From Acidimicrobiia bacterium (lineage in GTDB: Bacteria; Actinomycetota; Acidimicrobiia; IMCC26256; JACDBD01): a DNA stretch of 5,348 bases. The notes beneath the pieces are model-generated. The model was not told the DNA's origin, did no database searches, and saw nothing but the letters and a program-made list of their open reading frames with translations. Shown here piece after piece: positions 1 through 4,608 of the stretch. Position numbers and translations under genes: made by a program. The stretch's first letter is position 1. Each line of letters begins with the position of its first letter. The stretch is from positions 1 to 5,348 of the forward strand of contig JAPSGP010000239.1 of the NCBI GenBank assembly GCA_031177445.1, read 5' to 3'.

Positions 1-721
1 TGTTCGCTCGGTTGCGAAATCCCTCCTCCATTCCCTCGAAGGCACGGAAGAAGGCGACGACATCGTCGATCACGTCGGTGCCGACGATCCGAGACACCGT
101 GCGGATGAACATGTGCACCGCGGCCCCAGCCACCCGCAGCGACGCTCGCGTCGGCATCATGAGCAACCGGAAGATGCGGTTGTCGAGCAGGCGTGTGAGT
201 CGCTTCGGCGCGTCCAGGAAGTCGAGCGCGTGCCGGGTTGGTGGCGTGTCGACGACGATGAGGTCGAAGCCCCCCTCTTCGTGGAGCTCGTACAGCTTTT
301 CCATCGCCATGTATTCCTGCGTTCCCGACAGCGCGCTGGAGATGTTCCGGTAGAAGCGGTTCCCGAGGATGCGGCGGGCCTGGGCGTCGTCGGCGGCGTA
401 CTTCACGACGAGATGGTCGAACGTCGACTTCGTGTCGAGCATCAGCGCGGAAAGACGGCCGTGCGGCGGCGCGGTCTTCTTCGGATCCCAGCGCGATCGG
501 TCGATCTCGTGAGCACTGTCGGCAAGCGCGTCGAGACCGAGCGTGCTGGCGAGCCGCTTTGCCGGATCGATCGTGACGACGACCGCGTTCCGGCCGCGCT
601 GGGCGCCTTCGACCGCGAGCACGGCCGCAGTGGTGGTCTTCCCGACACCACCGGTTCCGCAGCAGACGATGATGTGGCGGCGCTCCACGAGCTCGGCGAA
701 CGAGCTGTGCGGTTCGGTCAT
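1..721 (-). CDS. Get3/ArsA-like ATPase, second gene of the pair (Rv3680/BagB-like), 3' end missing
   Basis: Cytosolic P-loop ATPase of the ArsA/Get3 family; relatives bind ATP as dimers and couple hydrolysis to handling of hydrophobic or membrane-bound clients. The window holds 240 residues from the ATG at 721-719; relatives are roughly 380-390, so the C-terminal third lies off the left edge. Visible motifs: Walker A at residues 22-31 (GTGGVGKTTT), switch I TIDPAKRLA at 50-58 with the likely catalytic Asp52, the run SGTQEYMAMEKL at 132-143, and switch II VVDTPPTRHALDFLD at 156-170. These closely resemble M. tuberculosis Rv3680 from memory. The 'signature' lysine of the deviant Walker A is Thr23 here. 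Residues 183-214 are hydrophobic and methionine-containing, where a client-binding groove would be expected. The start codon overlaps the stop of the upstream gene as ATGA, implying translational coupling; there is no clear ribosome site of its own. No arsR, arsB or arsC gene is nearby, so arsenite pumping is not supported. Confidence 0.93.
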   Translation of the reverse strand, partial: MTEPHSSFAELVERRHIIVCCGTGGVGKTTTAAVLAVEGAQRGRNAVVVTIDPAKRLASTLGLDALADSAHEIDRSRWDPKKTAPPHGRLSALMLDTKSTFDHLVVKYAADDAQARRILGNRFYRNISSALSGTQEYMAMEKLYELHEEGGFDLIVVDTPPTRHALDFLDAPKRLTRLLDNRIFRLLMMPTRASLRVAGAAVHMFIRTVSRIVGTDVIDDVVAFFRAFEGMEEGFRNRAN

Positions 722-1692
722 CGGCTGAGTGGCGCCACATGGCGGGGAACCGGCGGCAGCGCTTCGACGGCCGAGACGAAGGCGTCGGTGAGCACCTCGA
801 CCTCCGCGGGGCCGATGTCGGCGGTGAACAGGAACGGGAGCCGGATCTGCGGCAACGGCAGCCGCTGCGCCAGCCGTTCGGCCTGCTCCTGCTGGAGCGC
901 GTGGCGCTGGCGGCGGAACCGTGCCGCCGCCGCGAGGTCGTCGGCCTCCCGGGGGGAGACGAACACGTCCAGCTGGCTCGCCAGGCGCTGCACGTCCTTG
1001 GCCCGAGTCCCCCCGTCGAGGTCCTGGTAGCACGCATTGACGATCACTGGCCCGAGCTGCACTCCGATGCGGTCTTCCAGCGCGTAGGCGGTGTCGACGA
1101 TCTCGCTCACCGGGGTCTCCTCCGGCAGCGTCACCAGCATCACCTCGCACCGATCGGGATCGGACAGCAGCTCGATGACCTCGGACGCCTGCCGGCTGAT
1201 CGGGCCCATGCGAATGGCGTCGCCCAGGCCCCGGGGCGACATGAGGAAGGAGATCGCATGGCCGGCCGCGGGGGCGTCGATCACGATGAGGTCGGCGGCG
1301 CGTGCGATCTCGAGTGCCTTGACCTTGCCCAACACGAGGATGTCCTTCATCCCCGGCACCGCGGTGGACACGATCTCGAGCGCCCCCGCCTTGATCAGCC
1401 GCTTCGAGATGCGGCGCATCCCGTGGTGCTCGAGATAGTCGACGAGGGCCTCGTCGGGCGTCAGGGTCCGGCCTCGGATGCGGGGCGCGAGCTCGGCCTC
1501 CTCGTAGGTGAGCGGCGGCAGGGCGAAGCTCGAGGCGAGCCCCGATTTGCCCTCGACCTCGACGATCAGCACGCTCGCGCCTGTGCGGGCGGCCGCCGTG
1601 GCGAGCGTCGCCGTCACGGTCGTCTTCCCCACCCCGCCTTTGCCCGCCACGATCACGACGCGAGCCGACGAACAGAAGCGCGCTAGATCCAT
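718..1692 (-). CDS. Get3/ArsA-like ATPase, first gene of the pair (Rv3679/BagA-like)
   Basis: Complete 324-residue single-domain ATPase, likely the partner subunit of the gene that follows it. Walker A GKGGVGKTT lies at residues 17-25 and keeps the signature Lys18. The switch I region reads VEVEGKSGL at 44-52, so the usual DPA is EGK and the catalytic Asp position is Glu47. Switch II is IDAPAAGHAISFL at 138-150. GALEIVSTAVPGMKDIL at 103-119 and the motifs above match M. tuberculosis Rv3679 as I remember it. No paired CxxC zinc motif of eukaryotic Get3 is present. I chose the ATG at 1692-1690; a GTG two codons upstream (1698-1696) is equally in frame and would add Met-His. Neither has a good Shine-Dalgarno sequence, so the message may be leaderless. 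The stop TGA shares bases with the next ATG. The gene is divergent from the NfeD-like gene, with 27 bases between the chosen starts. Family assignment is firm; the cellular client is unknown. Confidence 0.95.
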   Translation of the reverse strand: MDLARFCSSARVVIVAGKGGVGKTTVTATLATAAARTGASVLIVEVEGKSGLASSFALPPLTYEEAELAPRIRGRTLTPDEALVDYLEHHGMRRISKRLIKAGALEIVSTAVPGMKDILVLGKVKALEIARAADLIVIDAPAAGHAISFLMSPRGLGDAIRMGPISRQASEVIELLSDPDRCEVMLVTLPEETPVSEIVDTAYALEDRIGVQLGPVIVNACYQDLDGGTRAKDVQRLASQLDVFVSPREADDLAAAARFRRQRHALQQEQAERLAQRLPLPQIRLPFLFTADIGPAEVEVLTDAFVSAVEALPPVPRHVAPLSR

Positions 1693-1719
1693 GTGCACAG
1701 CCAGCGTAAAGCAGCTCTG
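1693..1719. promoter_or_regulatory. Very short divergent start region between the ATPase pair and the NfeD-like gene
   Basis: Only 27 bases separate the two chosen ATG codons, and a plus-strand GTG at 1693 abuts the minus-strand ATG at 1692. There is no recognisable Shine-Dalgarno sequence for either gene. Possible overlapping -10 elements are TACGCT read on the minus strand (1708-1703) and TAAAGC on the plus strand (1707-1712). The latter would put the transcript start about seven bases downstream, at the ATG at 1720, that is, a leaderless message. GTGCAC at 1693-1698 is a perfect palindrome. Both promoters must extend into the opposite gene. The -10 assignments are weak matches by eye. Confidence 0.3.
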
Positions 1720-3108
1720 ATGCGAAGCCCGGTACGTCGCGTCGCCGCGCTCGCGTGCCTGGGCGCGGCCGCCATCCTGCTGATGGGGGTGGGCGAAGCC
1801 GGGGCCGGCGGCGGGCGGGCAGGACGGCGTCGCATCGACGTGGTGAAGGTCGACGGGTTGATCGACCCGCCGACGGCGTCGCTCATCCGCGACTCCATCC
1901 GCGACGCCAACGCCGACCGGGCGACGATGGTGGTGCTGCAGATCGATTCCAGTGGCGCAGTCGACGTCGACGTCGACCCGTTGCTGCGCAGCATCCGGGA
2001 GTCGAAGGTCCCGGTCGTCGTGTGGGTGGGCCCGTCAGGCGCCGGCGCCCGTGGCGCGGCCGCGCTGCTCCTCGAAGCCGCTCCGGTCGCCTCGGTCTCG
2101 AGCGGATCCAGCGTCGGCGCGGCGGCACCGGTCGCGCTCGACGACCCTGGCGATCCGAGCAGGGTGGCCGTGCGGCGCCGCTTGGCCGGACTCGCCCGCC
2201 GCAACGGCCGCAGCCCCACCGGCGCCCGGCAGCTCGCGGACCGCAAGCTGTCGGCCGACGAGGCCCGTCGCCTGCGCGCTACCAACAGCGTGGAGCCGAC
2301 GGTGGGCGAGCTCATCGTGTCGCTCGATGGACGGCCCGTGGCGACCGCCGACGGCACGGAAGTGCTGTCCACGGCGAAGGTGGTCGGCCAGGGCGTCGAC
2401 CGCCGTCGCCAGCCCAACCAGGAGGTGCGCTTCATCCGGCTCGACCTCGGGGGTCAGCTTCTCCACACGCTGGGCAGCCCCTCCGTGGCCTATCTCCTGT
2501 TCGTGGCGGGCTTGGCGCTCATCGTCTTCGAGTTCTACACCTGCGGGATCGGGCTCGCAGGGTTGGCGGGCGCGCTCGCGGTCATCGGCGGGCTCGTTGG
2601 GTTCTCCCATCTCCCTGTCCACTGGTGGGCGGTGGGATTGCTCGTGCTGGCGGTGTTCGGGTTCTCGGTCGACGTGCAGGCCGGGAGCTTGGCGGTGTGG
2701 ACGGTCATCGGCTCCCTCTCGCTGGTGGCGGGCTCGCTGACCCTGTACGGGGGCTCGTCCCGCCTCGACCCGCCGTGGTGGGTGCTGCTCATCGTGATCG
2801 TGGGGACGGCGCTGTTCATGCTGGGGGCGATGACCGCCGTGATCCGGTCCCGATTCTCGACCCCGACCGTCGGGCGCGAGGGGATGATCGGGGACATGGG
2901 AGAAGCAGAGGTCGCCGTCGACCCCGAAGGCGTAGTCGTGATCCGGGGCGCCCGGTGGCGGGCGCGTACCAACCGTGCGACGCCGATCTCGCCCGGTGAC
3001 CCGGTGCGAGTGGTGGCGGTCGAGGGACTGGTGCTGGAGGTCGAGCCCGAGTCAGGCGGTGCCGAGGACTACCGGGAGCGGGCCAAGCGGCGCCGCTCCC
3101 GGCGCTGA
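1720..3108 (+). CDS. NfeD-family membrane protein with degenerate ClpP-like protease domain
   Basis: A 462-residue membrane protein of the long NfeD type, whose relatives cleave or assist stomatin-like proteins. Residues 1-30 form a signal peptide or N-terminal anchor (basic RSPVRR, then a hydrophobic run and AGA). Residues 38-245 are the ClpP-like domain (VVKVDGLIDPPTASLI; VVLQIDSSG; VPVVVWVGPSGA; SSVGAAAPV). About five membrane helices follow near 253-272, 275-296, 301-317, 323-343 and 352-375. The C-terminal OB-fold is at 383-443 (TVGREGMIGDMGEAEV to VRVVAVEGLVLEVEP), with a basic tail RERAKRRRSRR. By eye against the family, the catalytic serine is Gly112, the catalytic lysine is Arg148, and the TPGG loop is SSGA (77-80), so it is probably not a protease. 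No slipin gene is adjacent, although slipin is the usual partner. The ATG at 1720 gives a standard signal peptide; the GTG at 1693 would lengthen the basic end by nine residues. Confidence 0.9.
   Translation: MRSPVRRVAALACLGAAAILLMGVGEAGAGGGRAGRRRIDVVKVDGLIDPPTASLIRDSIRDANADRATMVVLQIDSSGAVDVDVDPLLRSIRESKVPVVVWVGPSGAGARGAAALLLEAAPVASVSSGSSVGAAAPVALDDPGDPSRVAVRRRLAGLARRNGRSPTGARQLADRKLSADEARRLRATNSVEPTVGELIVSLDGRPVATADGTEVLSTAKVVGQGVDRRRQPNQEVRFIRLDLGGQLLHTLGSPSVAYLLFVAGLALIVFEFYTCGIGLAGLAGALAVIGGLVGFSHLPVHWWAVGLLVLAVFGFSVDVQAGSLAVWTVIGSLSLVAGSLTLYGGSSRLDPPWWVLLIVIVGTALFMLGAMTAVIRSRFSTPTVGREGMIGDMGEAEVAVDPEGVVVIRGARWRARTNRATPISPGDPVRVVAVEGLVLEVEPESGGAEDYRERAKRRRSRR
1960..1977 (+). repeat. GTCGAC hexamer repeated three times inside the NfeD-like gene
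   Basis: Three perfect tandem copies of GTCGAC encode Val-Asp three times (residues 81-86), immediately after the altered SSGA loop of the protease domain. The unit keeps frame, so copy number could vary without breaking the gene. It may also be simply a codon-usage coincidence in a GC-rich genome. Confidence 0.6.
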
Positions 3109-3124
3109 GGGTCGAACTCCCCCC

Positions 3125-3151
3125 TTGTCGTCCTGTTTGCCCGCGTATACG
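3125..3151 (+). promoter_or_regulatory. Candidate promoter for the WhiB gene
   Basis: In the 72-base gap after the NfeD-like gene, TTGTCG (3125-3130) and TATACG (3146-3151) resemble -35 and -10 boxes, four of six matches each, with a short 15-base spacer. A start near 3158 would leave a leader of about 22 bases ending in a run of six G (3174-3179) just before the start codons. The spacer is shorter than ideal, so this is tentative. WhiB could also be read through from the NfeD-like gene, since no terminator is evident between them. Confidence 0.3.
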
Positions 3152-3180
3152 GTCGCCTCACAAGCGCACGATCGGGGGGT

Positions 3181-3450
3181 GTGGTGACGGTCCGGATCAG
3201 CGCCGAGAACACGTGGCAGCTCCGCGCCTCGTGCCGGGGGCCGGAGTCAGCGCTCTTCTTCCCGCCCACGTACCCGGAGCGCAAAGAGGATCGTGACGCC
3301 CGCGAGCTCAAGGCCAAGTCGATTTGCCGCGACTGCCCGGTACGGATCGAGTGTCTCGACTACGCCCTCAGCATCCGCGAGCCCCACGGGATCTGGGGCG
3401 GGCTCACCGAGTCGGAGCGCCGCCTCCTGTTGGCCGACGACGTTTCCTGA
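3181..3450 (+). CDS. WhiB-family iron-sulfur transcriptional regulator, WhiB3-like, short tail
   Basis: Small (89-residue) cytosolic regulator that should carry a [4Fe-4S] cluster. The four cluster cysteines are C18, C49, C52 and C58 (C-x30-C-x2-C-x5-C), followed by the family's turn motif GIWGG at 70-74 and LTESERRLLL at 75-84. WhiB proteins bind region 4 of the principal sigma factor and respond to redox signals or nitric oxide. The phrases WQLRASCRG, EPHGIWGG and TESERRLLL resemble mycobacterial WhiB3 more than WhiB4 or WhiB1, judged from memory. The protein stops five residues after that helix (ADDVS), without the basic tail that most relatives use to contact DNA. Two adjacent GTG codons (3181, 3184) could start it; the run of G at 3174-3179 is better spaced for 3184. 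The Get3-like pair lies close by, as whiB4 lies beside Rv3679-Rv3680 in M. tuberculosis, but here the NfeD gene is between them. Confidence 0.95.
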   Translation: MVTVRISAENTWQLRASCRGPESALFFPPTYPERKEDRDARELKAKSICRDCPVRIECLDYALSIREPHGIWGGLTESERRLLLADDVS

Positions 3451-3483
3451 GCGCGGGCCCGACCGGGGCGCTGCCGTCCGCTG

Positions 3484-3526
3484 ATCGGTCGCAGTTTCGC
3501 CATATGTGAGCGAAACTGCCGCCGAT
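3484..3526. promoter_or_regulatory. Long, nearly perfect inverted repeat between the WhiB and LLM genes
   Basis: The core is a perfect 10-base inverted repeat, GCAGTTTCGC (3491-3500) and GCGAAACTGC (3510-3519), around the 9-base centre CATATGTGA. After one C-C mismatch (3490/3520) and one T-G pair (3489/3521) the symmetry resumes for five more bases, ATCGG (3484-3488) with CCGAT (3522-3526). Arms of 17 with 15 Watson-Crick pairs are far beyond chance. It sits 33 bases after the WhiB stop and 33 bases before the ribosome site of the LLM gene. No T-run follows on either strand, so it is not a classical intrinsic terminator. It may be an operator for a dimeric repressor, a structured leader or a U-less terminator. 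The rest of 3451-3573 shows only weak GC-rich stems. Confidence 0.75.
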
Positions 3527-3559
3527 TGCAGGGTCGCCGCGAGCATCGCGACCGCGGTT

Positions 3560-3565
3560 GGAGGT
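3560..3565 (+). promoter_or_regulatory. Strong ribosome binding site of the LLM gene
   Basis: GGAGGT lies eight bases before the GTG at 3574 and fixes that GTG as the start. It is the only textbook Shine-Dalgarno sequence in the window; the other genes have weak or none. Confidence 0.85.
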
Positions 3566-3573
3566 AGGCAATC

Positions 3574-4449
3574 GTGCGGATCGGGATCATCACGCCGATC
3601 GTGCTGCTGCTGCCGCGATCGCACAATGCGTGGGAGATCGACGCCGGCGTCGACGACCTCGTCGCCGTCGCACGAGCCGCCGACGAGCTCGGCTATCACC
3701 ACCTCACCGCGAGCGAACACGTCGCGGTCCCAGTCGACGTGGAGGCGCGCCGCGGGAAGCGCTACTGGGACTTGCTGGCGACCCTGTCGTACGTCGCCGC
3801 GCTGACAGAGCGGATCCGCCTCCTCACGAACATCGTGGTGCTCCCGTACCACCACCCGATGGAGGTGGTGAAGCACTACGGCACCCTCGATCTGCTGAGC
3901 GGCGGGCGCCTGATCCTCGGCGTCGGCGTGGGGTCGCTGCGCGAGGAGTTCGAGCTGCTGGAAAAGCCGTTCGACGAACGAGGGGCCCGCGCCGACGACG
4001 CCATCCGCGCCATTCGCGCCGCCTGGGGGGTGCGCAGCCCCGAGTATCGCGGCAGCCACTTCCACATCGGTGACTTCGTCGTCGACCCGACCGCGCCGCG
4101 GACCGAGCTGCCGATCTGGGTCGGCGGGCGCACCCGGCGATCGCTTCGCCGTGCGGTTGAGCTCGGCGACGCGTGGATGCCGTTCCTGGTCGAGCCGGAC
4201 GAGGTGGCTGCGATGCTCGGTTGGGCGCGCACGCTGCCGGCGTGGCACGAGCGTCCGCAGCCGGTGGACATCGTGCTGTGGCCGGAGCCGGCCGTCGACC
4301 CTTCGACCGAAGCCGATCGCATCCGGCGCCAAGCCGACGAGCTCGTGGCGCTCGGCGCGACCGTCCTCAACTACCGCTTCCGCAGCGACTCGCTCGCGCA
4401 CCACCTCGACCAGATGGAAGCGCTCACTCGCATCTTCGATTTCGACTGA
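3574..4449 (+). CDS. LLM-class F420-dependent oxidoreductase (Rv2161c-type)
   Basis: A 291-residue luciferase-like TIM-barrel oxidoreductase, cytosolic, expected to use reduced coenzyme F420 (FMN is the alternative within the superfamily) for hydride transfer to an unknown substrate. Family marks, in order: first strand MRIGIITPIV (1-10); AARAADELGY-type helix (VARAADELGYHHLTASEHV, 32-50); TERIRLLTNIVVLPYHHPMEVVK (78-100), which includes the usual non-prolyl peptide region of the cofactor site; the conserved LDLLSGGRLILGVGVG (105-120); and ELPIWVGGRTRRSLRRAVELGDAWMPF (178-204), typical of the subfamily named after M. tuberculosis Rv2161c. Length is normal and no key segment is missing. It starts at GTG behind a strong ribosome site and is preceded by the 43-base dyad, which could control it. 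Substrate cannot be inferred from the sequence; neighbours give no pathway clue. Confidence 0.93.
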   Translation: MRIGIITPIVLLLPRSHNAWEIDAGVDDLVAVARAADELGYHHLTASEHVAVPVDVEARRGKRYWDLLATLSYVAALTERIRLLTNIVVLPYHHPMEVVKHYGTLDLLSGGRLILGVGVGSLREEFELLEKPFDERGARADDAIRAIRAAWGVRSPEYRGSHFHIGDFVVDPTAPRTELPIWVGGRTRRSLRRAVELGDAWMPFLVEPDEVAAMLGWARTLPAWHERPQPVDIVLWPEPAVDPSTEADRIRRQADELVALGATVLNYRFRSDSLAHHLDQMEALTRIFDFD

Positions 4450-4461
4450 AACGAGGTCGGT

Positions 4462-4494
4462 GAGCGCGCTGAGCGCACGTGGTGTGTCGAGCGC
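4462..4494 (+). repeat. Three GAGCGC copies spaced by multiples of nine bases
   Basis: GAGCGC occurs at 4462, 4471 and 4489, that is at intervals of 9 and 18 bases, just after the LLM stop codon. The second copy runs into the palindrome CACGTG (4476-4481). In such GC-rich DNA a six-base word recurring three times is weak evidence; it may be chance or remnants of a binding array. Confidence 0.3.
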
Positions 4495-4521
4495 AAGGAT
4501 CGAAGCCGCCACGAGCTTCCG

Positions 4522-4538
4522 TACGTGCCACGTAGACT
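4522..4538 (+). promoter_or_regulatory. Candidate promoter and 13-base operator-like palindrome before the NUDIX gene
   Basis: TACGTG-C-CACGTA (4522-4534) is a perfect 6-base inverted repeat with one central base. Its right end overlaps TAGACT (4533-4538), which fits the actinobacterial -10 pattern TAnnnT. No good -35 box is visible 16-18 bases upstream. A repressor bound to the palindrome would block this -10. A start near 4545 gives a leader of about 64 bases before the ATG at 4609. The rest of the 4450-4608 gap holds the GAGCGC copies and no reading frame that I can support. Confidence 0.35.
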
Positions 4539-4608
4539 GTTGTTGCCGTGCGCGGTGATTCCCTGTGTTGAGAGCTCCGGCCATCCAGGGCGGTAGTGAG
4601 GCGGCCCC

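Noticed and set aside
113..1686. Plus-strand open frames of about 305 and 315 codons opposite the ATPase pair
   Set aside because: They are antisense shadows; the minus-strand frames carry Walker A and switch motifs, while these show none.
1..1692. Arsenite-efflux ATPase (ArsA) interpretation
   Set aside because: Each protein is a single-domain ATPase, no ars genes are nearby, and the match is to the actinobacterial Get3-like pair rather than to the duplicated ArsA of arsenic operons.
1720..1810. Lipoprotein signal in the NfeD-like protein (Cys13)
   Set aside because: The cysteine is in the middle of the hydrophobic run and the residues before it (AALAC) are not a good lipobox.
1755..2999. 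A 414-codon plus-strand frame inside the NfeD-like gene
   Set aside because: It is an out-of-frame shadow with arginine- and glycine-rich composition and no hydrophobic segments where the true frame has membrane helices.
3181..3450. Assigning the WhiB gene as whiB4/wblA because of its nearness to the Get3-like pair
   Set aside because: The protein lacks the CRTTDPDELFV and VEFGVWGGMTERxRR phrases of that group and reads more like WhiB3, so no symbol was given.
3450..3472. GC-rich stem AGCGC/GCGCT right after the WhiB stop as a terminator
   Set aside because: Only five pairs, a three-base bulge and three more pairs, with no T-run; such stems are common in this base composition.
3532..3553. 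Second small inverted repeat GGTCGC/GCGACC before the LLM ribosome site
   Set aside because: Six pairs with a ten-base loop in GC-rich DNA is within chance.
3451..3567. Continuation of WhiB beyond its TGA as a basic tail (read-through or sequencing error)
   Set aside because: The frame after the stop is arginine-rich, but so are most open GC-rich frames. It runs straight through the 43-base dyad, and no WhiB-like motif is recognisable.
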